64,000 bases of DNA. It comes from Cupriavidus alkaliphilus (GTDB lineage Bacteria > Pseudomonadota > Gammaproteobacteria > Burkholderiales > Burkholderiaceae). How positions within the stretch are numbered: the first letter of the stretch is position 1; every line of letters begins with the position of its first letter. Both the position numbers and the translations under genes were made by a program. Shown one piece after another: positions 44,048 to 55,040 of the stretch. The DNA is taken from positions 248,001 through 312,000 of the forward strand of contig NZ_FMAD01000007.1 of the NCBI RefSeq assembly GCF_900094595.1. The letters run 5' to 3'. The notes under the pieces were generated by a model, which ran no database searches, had not been told where the DNA came from, and saw only the letters and a program-made list of their open reading frames with translations.

Positions 44048-44493
44048 ATGACCTCTCGAAATCTCAGACTTTTCGGATTGCATCTCGCCTGGCTACGCAA
44101 GCAACGAGGCTGGTCCCAGGAGACGCTTTCGCTCGAAAGCGGACTCTCGCGCTCGTACCTGAGCGGCATTGAAAGCGGCAAGCGCAACCTGGCGCTGGCC
44201 AACATCTGCAGGCTGGCCGAGACCCTGGCCGTGCCCACCGCCGAGATGCTCGACTTCAGCCGCCACGACGCCAGCCAGCTGCAGGTCGAGCAATCGCGCG
44301 CGCCATTCGGCAACCGCCAGCGCGCGGCGATCGAGGCCACGATGCACCACATGGCCGAGCTGAGCGAGCCCGAGCTGAACCTGGTCGCCGCGGTGGCGCG
44401 GGCGCTGGCGGGCAAGGGCAGCTTCCGCCCGGCGCTCGGGCACGGCAGTTCCGGCACCAGGCAGGCACCCGATGCCGACGCTACCCCGCAAGG

Positions 44494-44497
<4 letters not shown>
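44048..44497 (+). CDS. XRE-family transcriptional regulator
   Basis: Protein of 149 residues. Residues 5-60 form a helix-turn-helix of the Cro/C1 type: [42 protein letters not shown] in sections. The C-terminus is short and unstructured. It is convergent with the end of ureG (four bases overlap at the stops) and divergent from the unrecognised gene at 42936. Target unknown. Confidence 0.88.
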
Positions 44498-45123
<626 letters not shown>

Positions 45124-45137
45124 GGTGGGGTATCGGT

Positions 45138-45830
45138 TCAGGATCGGAACAGCCGGGAGTACTGCGTTTCGTGGCGTGCGCACAGCAGCCCCAGCATCGG
45201 GGAAAAGGTCGACAGTTGCGGCGGCGTGGAATCGGCGCGGCGCGTGGCTTCGTCCACGGTTTCCAGTACCGCCGCGTGAAGGCGGCGCAGCATGTGTTGG
45301 CCGGCGACCTGGCCCAGCGGCACCGCCTTGATCGCGGCGGCGACCTGGTTCTCGGCCCAGTTGAAGCAATACGCGGCCAGGCCGTCGCGGGCGTCGACGT
45401 CCAGCGCAACGCAGGCTGCCGTGAAGGCGGTTGGCAGGCAGACCGGCGAGAGCATTGCCAGCGCTTCGCGCAATGCCGGCGTGCCCCATTCCATCTGGGC
45501 AATCAGCTTCGCCAGCGACCAGCCCATCTGCTCGGTCTCGAGGCGAAGCTCCGAGGTTTCGCGGGTGGCGTGGAACCAGGCGTTCCACGAACGTACCGCT
45601 GCCGTGTCGCCGGCACGCCAGTGGCGATGCAACAGCAGCCACACTGGCGCTTCGCATTGGGACTGGACGTGCAGCAGGTTGTCGCGGATCCAGCGCTCGG
45701 CAGTCGGCGCGTCGTGCACGCTGCCGGATTCGATTGCGGCCTCGAGACCCTGCGAATAGCTGAAGCCGCCGATGGGCAGCGACGGCGAGGCGAGGTGCAG
45801 CAGGGAGATGAGTTGGTGGAGGTTGGTCAT
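45138..45830 (-). CDS. ureF: Urease accessory protein UreF
   Basis: Protein of 230 residues, all-helical, beginning [33 protein letters not shown], which holds the UreF signature [16 protein letters not shown]. UreF docks UreG onto the urease-UreD complex and gates carbamylation of the active-site lysine. It is separated from ureE by a 134-base gap holding a palindromic repeat. Confidence 0.97.
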   Translation of the reverse strand: MTNLHQLISLLHLASPSLPIGGFSYSQGLEAAIESGSVHDAPTAERWIRDNLLHVQSQCEAPVWLLLHRHWRAGDTAAVRSWNAWFHATRETSELRLETEQMGWSLAKLIAQMEWGTPALREALAMLSPVCLPTAFTAACVALDVDARDGLAAYCFNWAENQVAAAIKAVPLGQVAGQHMLRRLHAAVLETVDEATRRADSTPPQLSTFSPMLGLLCARHETQYSRLFRS

Positions 45831-45859
45831 GGCTACCGTTTCCGCTTGCCACCGCTTTG

Positions 45860-45890
45860 CTCCCCTCTCCCGCTTGCGGGAGAGGGGAGC
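45860..45890. repeat. Intergenic palindrome, CCCTCTCCC-GGGAGAGGG family, copy 6
   Basis: CTCCCCTCTCCCGC-TT-GCGGGAGAGGGGAG is a nearly perfect dyad with 14-base arms inside the 134-base ureE-ureF gap. Being within an operon, it can form a stable mRNA hairpin that may set the ratio of downstream ureFG to upstream genes. Confidence 0.8.
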
Positions 45891-45964
45891 GCGGTGTCGG
45901 TATTGGTAAGGTCTTCAGGCTCGTGCACAGCGCGCCCTCCTCCTTGCTCTCAGCACTAGTGGAA

Positions 45965-46606
45965 TCAATGCTTATGCACGCAGTTTGAATCGCCAACATG
46001 CTCCGCGTCGCCATGTTCGTGATCATGAGCTTGCCCGTGCGAGTGCGAGTGCGAGTGCGAGTGCGAGTGCGAGTGCGAGTGCGAGTGCCCATGATGCTCA
46101 TGAAACACCGCCTGCGCCGCCGCATAGTCCTCCGCGAACGTCGCATCGTGCCCATGCTTGTGCCCGCCGCCGTAAGCGCCCGCCTCCGGCTCGAACGGCA
46201 GGTCGGCGCGTTCCGCCTGCACGCCCAGACGCCGCAGCATGTCGGCCAGCACCGCGTCATATTCGAGCCGCAGGTAGTCGCGCCCGATCTCCACCGGCGT
46301 GTGGCGGTTGCCGAGGTGGTAGGCCGCGCGCATCAGCGCGTGCGGGTCCTGTGCGCGCACTTCCAGCACGGACTCGGCGGCGGCCAGGACTTCGATCAAA
46401 CTGCCGTCCTCGGCCACCAGCAGGTCGCCGCCGCGCAGGACCGTGCCGCGCGGCAGGAACAGCGCTGCGTCGGCGCCGTTGTCGAGCACCGCGCGCAGGC
46501 GGCTCTTGCTGCGGGCGGCAAACGGCAGCACCAGCTTGGGTGCGCGGCGCACCAGCACGCCGGCGATGCCGTGCGGCGCGGTCAAATGCTTATCGATCTT
46601 CAGCAT
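45965..46606 (-). CDS. ureE: Urease accessory nickel-binding protein UreE
   Basis: Protein of 213 residues. The N-terminal peptide-binding part begins [21 protein letters not shown]; the metal-binding domain includes [19 protein letters not shown] with the conserved histidine of the dimer interface. The C-terminus is histidine-rich: [16 protein letters not shown] and then [12 protein letters not shown], which binds several nickel ions and hands nickel to UreG. The stretch of eight His-Ser pairs is encoded by a six-base tandem repeat (46037-46088). Family assignment is clear. Confidence 0.96.
   Translation of the reverse strand: MLKIDKHLTAPHGIAGVLVRRAPKLVLPFAARSKSRLRAVLDNGADAALFLPRGTVLRGGDLLVAEDGSLIEVLAAAESVLEVRAQDPHALMRAAYHLGNRHTPVEIGRDYLRLEYDAVLADMLRRLGVQAERADLPFEPEAGAYGGGHKHGHDATFAEDYAAAQAVFHEHHGHSHSHSHSHSHSHSHSHGQAHDHEHGDAEHVGDSNCVHKH
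46037..46088. repeat. Six-base tandem repeat in ureE (His-Ser tract)
   Basis: GTGCGA (plus strand) repeated about 8.7 times without interruption. The unit is six bases, so changes in copy number add or remove His-Ser pairs without shifting the frame. Confidence 0.9.
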
Positions 46607-46621
46607 GGCAATTCCGCCCCA

Positions 46622-48336
<1,715 letters not shown>

Positions 48337-48337
<1 letters not shown>

Positions 48338-48642
48338 CACAGCGCTCCCATGATCTTGCCGTTGAAGCCGTAGACCATGCGGTCGCCCGCCAGCGCCACC
48401 AGTTCCACGGTGCGGGTCTGCCCGGGCTCGAAGCGCACCGCGGTGCCCGCGGCGATGTTCAGGCGAAAGCCGCGCGTGGCCTCGCGCTCGAACGCCAGGG
48501 CCGCGTTGGTTTCGTAGAAGTGGAAGTGCGAGCCGACCTGGATCGGCCGGTCGCCGGTATTGGCCACCGTCACGCTGACGGTGGCGCGGCCGACATTGAG
48601 CGCGATCTCGCCGTCGGCGGGCATCAGTTCACCGGGGATCAT
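48337..48642 (-). CDS. ureB: Urease subunit beta UreB
   Basis: Protein of 101 residues, complete for the separate beta subunit. It starts [16 protein letters not shown] and shows [17 protein letters not shown], the urease beta signature. It forms the trimer core with UreA and UreC in the cytoplasm. Overlaps ureC by one base. Confidence 0.97.
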
Positions 48643-48653
48643 GGCGGTCCTCC

Positions 48654-49265
48654 TCAGGCAACCAGCAGGCCGGCGCCGTACAGCGCCACGCCCGCGCCGG
48701 CCGCGCGCGCGAGCCAGCCGGCGCGGCGGCGCAGCAGCGTGCCGACGCCGATGCCCAGCAGGTGCAGCGCCATGGTGGCGGCGGCAAACCCGCCCACATA
48801 GGCCAGCACCGCCGGCAGCGCGCCGGCACTGGCGGGCAGTTCCGCCCCATGCGCATAGCCGTGGAACACGGCAAAGCCGCCCACCAGCAGCGTGCCGGCC
48901 CACGCCGGCAGCTTGGCGCGCAGCGCCAGCAGCAAGCCGATCACCAGCAGCGAAGCGGCGATCATGGGCTCCACCGCCGGCAGCGCCATGCCGCAGAGGC
49001 CGAGCGCGGCGCCCACCAGCATCAAGCCCACGAAGGCCAGCGGCAGGCGCAGCGTATCGGCGGCGGAGCGCGCCACCAGCGCGCTCCATACCCCCACCGC
49101 GGCCATCGCCAGCAGGTGGTCGGCGCCGGTGAACGGGTGCGCCAGGCCGGCCCACAGGCTGGCGCCGACGGTGGCGGCATCGTGGCCGGGATGCGCCAGC
49201 GCGGCGCCGGCGGCAACGGTCAGGGAAGCGCCCAGGGCAAGGCGCAGGCAAGCGGTACGGGTCAT
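48654..49265 (-). CDS. ureJ: HupE/UreJ-family membrane protein (nickel uptake)
   Basis: Protein of 203 residues. A signal peptide ends in AALAHPGHD, so a histidine-rich start lies in the periplasm, followed by six membrane helices. [18 protein letters not shown] is the HupE/UreJ signature with metal-liganding His and Asp, and [15 protein letters not shown] is the second. These proteins carry nickel or cobalt into the cell. An in-frame ATG at 49274 is an alternative start. It sits between ureA and ureB, a placement seen in several betaproteobacteria. Confidence 0.9.
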   Translation of the reverse strand: MTRTACLRLALGASLTVAAGAALAHPGHDAATVGASLWAGLAHPFTGADHLLAMAAVGVWSALVARSAADTLRLPLAFVGLMLVGAALGLCGMALPAVEPMIAASLLVIGLLLALRAKLPAWAGTLLVGGFAVFHGYAHGAELPASAGALPAVLAYVGGFAAATMALHLLGIGVGTLLRRRAGWLARAAGAGVALYGAGLLVA

Positions 49266-49313
49266 CGCGGTCATCGGATTGGCCGGGGTGCCGGCTTCGG
49301 TTATCAATGCGTT

Positions 49314-49616
49314 TCAGACAATGGGATGGTGGACGGTGACCAGCTTGGTGCCGTCCGGGAAGGTGGCCTCGACCTGGATCTCCGGGATCATCTCGGCCAC
49401 GCCCGCCATCACGTCGTCACGCTGCAGCACGGTGGTGCCGGCGTGCATCAGCTCGGCCACGGTGCGGCCGTCGCGCGCGCCTTCCATGATGGCGGCGGTG
49501 ATCAGCGCCACCGCTTCCGGGTAGTTCAGCTTCAGCCCGCGGGCCTTGCGCCGCTCGGCCAGCAGCGCGGCGGTGAAGATCAGCAGCTTGTCTTTCTCGC
49601 GCGGCGTCAGTTCCAT
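49314..49616 (-). CDS. ureA: Urease subunit gamma UreA
   Basis: Protein of 100 residues, complete. It begins [31 protein letters not shown] and holds the family stretch [19 protein letters not shown]. It is the small structural subunit of the urease complex. It lies 39 bases after ureD. Confidence 0.98.
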   Translation of the reverse strand: MELTPREKDKLLIFTAALLAERRKARGLKLNYPEAVALITAAIMEGARDGRTVAELMHAGTTVLQRDDVMAGVAEMIPEIQVEATFPDGTKLVTVHHPIV

Positions 49617-49655
49617 CTCTCGTTCCTGTTTGGTGTTCGATTGCGTATTGACGGG

Positions 49656-50525
49656 CTACGTCGCCCACAGCCGCAGCGGTTGCGCCGCGACGCCATGCAG
49701 CGGCATGCGCAGCGCCTGCCAGGTGTCGGTCATTAGGTGGCGCACCGCTTCCATGTGCCGGCCCAGCACGCGCAGCAGCAGCATCGACTGGCCGTTGGCG
49801 GCGAGGCAAGTCACGCCTGCGCGCAACGCCGGCGTATAAGGCAGCCGCTCGGCCAGCGTTTCGGCAAGGTCTTGCGTGGCGCCTGCGCCGACCGCCCACA
49901 GCGTGCCCAGCACGTTCAGCCCGTCCAGCCCGGGCACGGCATTGCGCAGCGGCGATGCCGCGTCGATATGCGATTGCTCGATCCACAACGCGCGCTCGCC
50001 GGCGCCGATGCGCGTATCCAGCCACAGCGCGCCGCGCGCCCACTGCTCGCCCGATGCCTGGCGGCCGAGCACCACGGCATCCCAGCCGATCGCGCTGCCG
50101 CCCGGCGCGATGTCGAGCACGGTGGAAATCCGCGCACGCGCCTCGTCGAAAACGATGTTCTCCTGCGGCAGCCAGTCCAGCCGCGCGCCCTCGCCCACCG
50201 CCAGCCGCACCCGCTGGGCCGCGTCGCGGCCCAGCGACTTGTACCACTTGGTGGCGCCCGGCGTGGCCAGCACCGCATGCGCGCCGGACTCCACCGCCAC
50301 GTCGATCTCCAGGCTGTCGCCACCGGCCACGCCAGCCGGCGGGTGCAGGATCACCGCGTGGCAGATGCCACCTTCCGGGTACAGCGCCTTCTGTACCAGC
50401 AGCGGGCCCCGATGGCGCCGCTCGGTCAGCACGGTGCGCCCGCCGCGCGGCGCAAAGCGCAGGTGCAGCGTGGCCTGCCAGGCCGCCGGCAGGGCGAGGG
50501 AAGAAGGGAAATCCGGATGGCGCAT
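49656..50525 (-). CDS. ureD: Urease accessory protein UreD
   Basis: Protein of 289 residues. Family motifs are GPLLVQKALYPEG, HAVLATPGATKWYKS, LDWLPQENIVFDEARA and the late LGTLWAVG. UreD binds apo-urease and channels nickel towards the active site together with UreF and UreG. It begins only 27 bases after urtE, with no terminator between, so the transport and urease genes share transcription. Confidence 0.96.
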   Translation of the reverse strand: MRHPDFPSSLALPAAWQATLHLRFAPRGGRTVLTERRHRGPLLVQKALYPEGGICHAVILHPPAGVAGGDSLEIDVAVESGAHAVLATPGATKWYKSLGRDAAQRVRLAVGEGARLDWLPQENIVFDEARARISTVLDIAPGGSAIGWDAVVLGRQASGEQWARGALWLDTRIGAGERALWIEQSHIDAASPLRNAVPGLDGLNVLGTLWAVGAGATQDLAETLAERLPYTPALRAGVTCLAANGQSMLLLRVLGRHMEAVRHLMTDTWQALRMPLHGVAAQPLRLWAT

Positions 50526-50552
50526 CGATGGCGAACGGAACTTGCGCGCGCC

Positions 50553-51245
50553 CTACACGGCGATCAGCTCGCGCACGCCGTCCTGCTCCATGCTGGCGCC
50601 GGCGCCGCGCGCCACCACTTCGCCGCGGCTCATCACCACATAGTGGTCGGCGATGTGCCGCGCGAATTCGTAGTACTGCTCGACCAGCAGCACCGTCATG
50701 CCGAACTCGTCGACCAGCAGCCGCAACGCGCGGCCGATGTCCTGGATGATCGAGGGCTGGATGCCTTCGGTCGGCTCGTCGAGGATCAGCAGTTGCGGCT
50801 CGCTCATCAGCGCGCGGCCGATCGCCAGTTGCTGCTGCTGGCCGCCGGACAGGTCGCCGCCGCGGCGCAGGCGCATGGTGCGCAGCACCGGGAACAACTG
50901 GTAGATGCGCTCCGGCACGCCCGCCGGCCGCGCGCGGCTGGCGGCGCCGATCAGCAGGTTCTCCTCGACCGTCAGCCGCGGAAAAATCTCGCGCCCCTGC
51001 GGCACATAGGCCAGCCCGGCCGCGACGCGTTCGTACGGCGCCTTCTTCTCCAGCGCCCTGCCATCCCAATGGATGCTGCCGCTGCGCGTCGGCACCACGC
51101 CCATCAGGCATTTCAGCAGCGTGCTCTTGCCGACGCCGTTGCGGCCGAGCAGCGTGGTCAGCTTGCCCGCCGGCACCTCGAAGCTGACGTTGCGCAGGAT
51201 ATGGCTGCCGCCGTAGTACTGGTTCAGTGCATTGACCTGCAGCAT
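50553..51245 (-). CDS. urtE: Urea ABC transporter ATPase UrtE
   Basis: Protein of 230 residues. Walker A GRNGVGKSTLLK near residue 36, signature LSGGQQQQLAIGRAL, Walker B LLILDEPTEGIQPSII, and a switch histidine replaced by the usual LivF-type LLVEQYYEFA. It energises urea uptake with UrtD. Follows urtD by two bases. Confidence 0.96.
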   Translation of the reverse strand: MLQVNALNQYYGGSHILRNVSFEVPAGKLTTLLGRNGVGKSTLLKCLMGVVPTRSGSIHWDGRALEKKAPYERVAAGLAYVPQGREIFPRLTVEENLLIGAASRARPAGVPERIYQLFPVLRTMRLRRGGDLSGGQQQQLAIGRALMSEPQLLILDEPTEGIQPSIIQDIGRALRLLVDEFGMTVLLVEQYYEFARHIADHYVVMSRGEVVARGAGASMEQDGVRELIAV

Positions 51246-51247
51246 GC

Positions 51248-52096
51248 CTATCTCCCCAGGTAGGATTCGATCACGCGTTCGTCGCGCTTGACGCTGTCGA
51301 GCGTGCCTTCGGCCAGCACGCTGCCCTCGGCCAGCACCGTGACCTTGCCGGCGGCACCCGCCAGCGCGGCGACGAACTCCATGTCGTGCTCCACCACCAT
51401 CATCGAGCAGCTGCCGCGCAGGCCGTTGAGCAGGCTGGCGAGCTGCATGGTCTCCTCGTCGGTCATGCCGGCGACGGGCTCGTCGAGCAGCAGCAACTGT
51501 GGCTGCTGCATCAGCAGCATGCCGATTTCCAGCCGCTGCTTCTGCCCGTGCGACAGCAGCCCGGCGGGCCGGTAGGCCTCGGCCTCGAGGCCGGTCAGCG
51601 CCAGGGTCTCCTCGATACGGCGATGCCCGGCGGTGGTCAGCCGCGCGCGCAGCGACGACCACCAGCGCTTGTCGGCCTGCATCGCCAGTTCCAGGTTTTC
51701 CCACACCGCGTGCTGCTCGAACACGGTGGGCTTCTGGAACTTGCGGCCGATGCCGGCCTGCGCGATGCGCGGCTCGGTCATCCGCATCAGGTCGATGGTC
51801 TGGCCCAGGAACACGCGCCCGCTGACACTGGCGTTGCGTGGTCCGGTCTTGCCGGTGATGACATCCATCATGGTGGTCTTGCCGGCGCCGTTGGGGCCGA
51901 TCACGCAGCGCAGTTCGCCGTGGTCGATCGCCAGGTTCAGCTTGTTGAGGGCGCGGAAGCCGTCGAACTGTACGGTCACGTCTTCGAGGTAAAGGATCGG
52001 GCCGTGCGACACGTCGATGGTGCCCGGCTCGACGATGCGGCCCAGGCCGGTGGCATCGCCGCTCTCGGCCTGGCGGTGTTCGACTGCGGCGTTCAT
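51248..52096 (-). CDS. urtD: Urea ABC transporter ATPase UrtD
   Basis: Protein of 282 residues with a ~35-residue N-terminal extension before the ATPase core, common in UrtD. Walker A is GPNGAGKTTMMDVI, signature LSHGQKQRLEIGM, Walker B LLLLDEPVAGMTDEETM and the switch residue in VVEHDMEFV. It overlaps urtC by four bases. Confidence 0.96.
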   Translation of the reverse strand: MNAAVEHRQAESGDATGLGRIVEPGTIDVSHGPILYLEDVTVQFDGFRALNKLNLAIDHGELRCVIGPNGAGKTTMMDVITGKTGPRNASVSGRVFLGQTIDLMRMTEPRIAQAGIGRKFQKPTVFEQHAVWENLELAMQADKRWWSSLRARLTTAGHRRIEETLALTGLEAEAYRPAGLLSHGQKQRLEIGMLLMQQPQLLLLDEPVAGMTDEETMQLASLLNGLRGSCSMMVVEHDMEFVAALAGAAGKVTVLAEGSVLAEGTLDSVKRDERVIESYLGR

Positions 52097-53304
52097 GCTT
52101 CACCTCCGCTGCGGCCCGCGACCGCTGGCGTGGAGACCGGTTCGGTCGCGCCCGGCGCGGGTGTGTGCGCGCGGCGCTCGCGCCAGCGCTGCCACAGGCC
52201 GGTCACGCCGTCGGGCAGGTACAGCGTCACCAGCACGAACATCGCGCCCAGCAGGAACAGCCAGTATTCGGCGAAGTGCGCGGTGAACAGCGTCTTGGCG
52301 CCATTGACCAGGAACGCCCCGATCACCGGCCCGACCAGCGTGCCGCGCCCGCCCACGGCCACCCACACCGCCATCTCGATCGAATTGCCGGGCGACATCT
52401 CGCCCGGATTGATGATGCCGACCTGCGGCACGTACAGCGCGCCGGCGATGCCGCACAGCACCGCCGAGAAAGTCCACACGAAGAGCTTGTAGCCGAGCGG
52501 GTTGTAGCCCGAGAACATTACGCGCATCTCGGCATCGCGCACCGCCGTGACCACGCGGCCGAGCTTCGAGGTGACGATATAGCGGCAGGCGATAAAGCCG
52601 GCCAGCAGCGCCAGGAAAGTCAGCACGAACAGCGCCGTGCGCGTCTGCGGCGCGGCGATGGCAAAGCCGGCGATGCGCTTGAAGTCGGTAAAGCCGTTGT
52701 TGCCGCCGAAGCCGGTCTCGTTGCGGAAGAACAGCAGCATTGCAGCATACGTCATCGCCTGCGTGATGATCGACAGGTACACGCCCTTGATGCGCGAGCG
52801 GAAGGCAAAGAAGCCGAACAGCCACGCCAGCACGCCCGGCACCAGCACCACCAGCAGCAGCGCGTAGCCGAGGTGGTCGGTGCCGTGCCAGAACCACGGC
52901 AGCTCCTTCCAGTCGAGGAACACCATGAAGTCCGGCAGGTCGCTCTGGTACACGCCTTCGCGCCCGATCGAACGCATCAGGTACATGCCCATGGCATAGC
53001 CGCCCAGCGCGAAGAACAGGCCATGGCCGAGGCTGAGGATGCCGCAGTAGCCCCACACCAGGTCGAGCGCGATCGCCGCCAGCGCAAAGCACATGATCTT
53101 GCCGACCAGCGTCAGCGCATACGCCGACAGGTGCAGCGGATGGCCCTCCGGCACCAGCAGCGCGCACACCGGCACGCCGATGCCGGCCATCACGGTCAGC
53201 GCCACCAGCACCATCCAGCCGCGCGGCGAGAACAGCGACTGGCGTTCGGGCACGGCCAGCCGGAACGGTGCCGCGGAAGAGTTCGGTTGGAATCGCTGCA
53301 TCAT
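52093..53304 (-). CDS. urtC: Urea ABC transporter permease UrtC
   Basis: Protein of 403 residues with about nine to ten hydrophobic segments of the LivM type. Family blocks include IALDLVWGYCGILSLGHGLFFALGGY and AVRDAEMRVMFSGYNPLGYKLFVWTFSA. It pairs with UrtB to form the urea channel in the inner membrane. Overlaps urtB and urtD by four bases each. Confidence 0.96.
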   Translation of the reverse strand: MMQRFQPNSSAAPFRLAVPERQSLFSPRGWMVLVALTVMAGIGVPVCALLVPEGHPLHLSAYALTLVGKIMCFALAAIALDLVWGYCGILSLGHGLFFALGGYAMGMYLMRSIGREGVYQSDLPDFMVFLDWKELPWFWHGTDHLGYALLLVVLVPGVLAWLFGFFAFRSRIKGVYLSIITQAMTYAAMLLFFRNETGFGGNNGFTDFKRIAGFAIAAPQTRTALFVLTFLALLAGFIACRYIVTSKLGRVVTAVRDAEMRVMFSGYNPLGYKLFVWTFSAVLCGIAGALYVPQVGIINPGEMSPGNSIEMAVWVAVGGRGTLVGPVIGAFLVNGAKTLFTAHFAEYWLFLLGAMFVLVTLYLPDGVTGLWQRWRERRAHTPAPGATEPVSTPAVAGRSGGEA

Positions 53305-54944
53305 GCCTCCGCGCTGCGCCCCTTGAGCGCGAACAGTCCCTGCGGCCGCTTCTGGATAAACAGCACGATCAGCACCAGGACCAGGATCTTGGCCAGCACC
53401 GCGCCATAGAAGGGTTCGATGAACTTGTTGAGGATGCCCAGCCCGAATGCACCGACGATGGTGCCGGCCAGTTGCCCCACCCCACCCAGCACCACCACCA
53501 TGAACGAATCGATGATGTAGGCCTGGCCCAGGTCGGGACCGACATTGCCGATCTGCGACAGCGCGCAGCCGCCGAGCCCGGCGATGCCGGCACCGAAGGC
53601 AAAGGCGTAGCTGTCGACCTGCCAGGTACGCACGCCAACGCACGCGGCCATGGTGCGGTTCTGCGTGGTCGCGCGCACGAACAGCCCCAGGCGCGTGCGG
53701 TTGAGCACGCCCCACGCCACCGCCACCACTGCCAGCGCGAACAGGATGATGACCACGCGGTTGTACGGGATCACCAGCCCCGGCAGCCATTCGAAGCCGC
53801 CGCTCATCCATCCGGGATTGGACACTTCCACGTTCTGCGCGCCGAACAGCGTGCGCACCGCCTGCATCAGCAGCAGGCTCACACCGAAGGTGGCCAGGAG
53901 CGTTTCCAGCGGGCGCCCGTACAGGTGGCGCAGCACCAGCCGTTCCAGCACGAAGCCCACCACGGCGGCTGCCAGGAACGAAACCGGCAGCGCCGCGGGC
54001 AGATACCAGTCGAGCGCGCCCGGCGCATAGGCGCGGAACAGCGACTGCACCACGTAGGTGGCATAGGCGCCGATCATCAGGAATTCGCCGTGCGCCATGT
54101 TGATCACGCCGATCAGGCCATAGGTGATGGCTAGGCCGAGCGCGGCCAGCAGCAGCACGCTGCCCAGGCTCAGCCCGGCGAACAGGTTGCCGATCACTTC
54201 AGCGCGGCGCTGGTCGCCCTGCAGCGTGTCCAGCGCCTGCTGCGCGGCCAGCCGCACGCTGCCATCGGGCTCGCGGTAGCGGCCGGCGCTGTCGCGCTCG
54301 ACCAGCGGCTCCAGTTTCTGGCGGTTTTGCGGGTTACTGTCGCGGCCCAGGATGCGGATGGCTTCGAGCCGCGCCTCGCGCGCGGCGGCCTCGGCGATGC
54401 CGGTCAGCACCAGGTTGGCCCAGATCACGTCCAGGCTGGCGCGCAGGCCGGCATCGGCCTCGGTCTTGCGCGCGGCTTCCACCGCCGCCAGCGACGCGCT
54501 TTCGGGCTGGTCGCGCAGCGTGGCCACCGCCTGCGCGCGCATGGCGATGTCCGGCGACTGCAGCAGCAGGCTGCTGGCGGCGCTGTCGACCTGCGCGCGC
54601 AGGCTGTTGTTCAGGGTCAGGGATTCGAGTTCGTCGGCCTTGACCGTGACCGGCTTGCCGGTGATCGCATCGACCAGCTTGTCGCCGTCCTGCCGCACCA
54701 TGCCGACCGACGGCGCGTATTGCAGGGCGTCGTCCTGCAGCGCCTGCAGGATCGGGCCGGCTTCGGCGGGCGTTGCCTTCGTCAGGGCGGACAGCGCGGC
54801 GGTCTTGGCGTCGAAGTCGTCCCCGGCCAGCGGCTTGAGGTCGGCCTGCGTCAGTGCCGCGGCCCAGGGCGCCGAGGCCAGCAGCAGCGCGGCCAGCATG
54901 GCGCGCAGGCATGGCATGACGGTTCGGATTGTCGGGTAGCGCAT
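53301..54944 (-). CDS. urtB: Urea ABC transporter permease UrtB
   Basis: Protein of 547 residues. A signal peptide is followed by a ~230-residue soluble region made of helical repeats (from LTQADLKPLAGDDFD on), which distinguishes UrtB from plain LivH permeases. The membrane domain then begins VIGNLFAGLSLGSVLLLAALGLAITYG, with NMAHGEFLMIGAYATYV and the LivH motif YRKTRLGLFVRATTQNRTMAA-like stretch. Two downstream ATG codons (near 54917) are other possible starts. It is preceded by a long hairpin at 54984. Confidence 0.95.
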   Translation of the reverse strand: MRYPTIRTVMPCLRAMLAALLLASAPWAAALTQADLKPLAGDDFDAKTAALSALTKATPAEAGPILQALQDDALQYAPSVGMVRQDGDKLVDAITGKPVTVKADELESLTLNNSLRAQVDSAASSLLLQSPDIAMRAQAVATLRDQPESASLAAVEAARKTEADAGLRASLDVIWANLVLTGIAEAAAREARLEAIRILGRDSNPQNRQKLEPLVERDSAGRYREPDGSVRLAAQQALDTLQGDQRRAEVIGNLFAGLSLGSVLLLAALGLAITYGLIGVINMAHGEFLMIGAYATYVVQSLFRAYAPGALDWYLPAALPVSFLAAAVVGFVLERLVLRHLYGRPLETLLATFGVSLLLMQAVRTLFGAQNVEVSNPGWMSGGFEWLPGLVIPYNRVVIILFALAVVAVAWGVLNRTRLGLFVRATTQNRTMAACVGVRTWQVDSYAFAFGAGIAGLGGCALSQIGNVGPDLGQAYIIDSFMVVVLGGVGQLAGTIVGAFGLGILNKFIEPFYGAVLAKILVLVLIVLFIQKRPQGLFALKGRSAEA

Positions 54945-54983
54945 AGGGGCTCGCCGTGACGAAAGTGGAAAACCAAGCTGAAG

Positions 54984-55024
54984 GTGTGCTCCCCTCTCCC
55001 ACGCAGTGGGAGAGGGGAGCACAC
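54984..55024. repeat. Perfect 19-base inverted repeat between urtA and urtB, copy 7
   Basis: GTGTGCTCCCCTCTCCCAC (54984-55002) and GTGGGAGAGGGGAGCACAC (55006-55024) are exact complements with a three-base loop. It contains the shared CCCTCTCCC core of the family, extended by flanking pairs. In the message of the urt operon it would form a very stable hairpin between the receptor gene and the permease genes. No T-run follows. Confidence 0.9.
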
Positions 55025-55040
55025 CGGCGACGGCGGCCGC

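Noticed and set aside
46037..46088. Short repeat array as CRISPR
   Set aside because: Units are six bases without spacers and code for His-Ser pairs in UreE.
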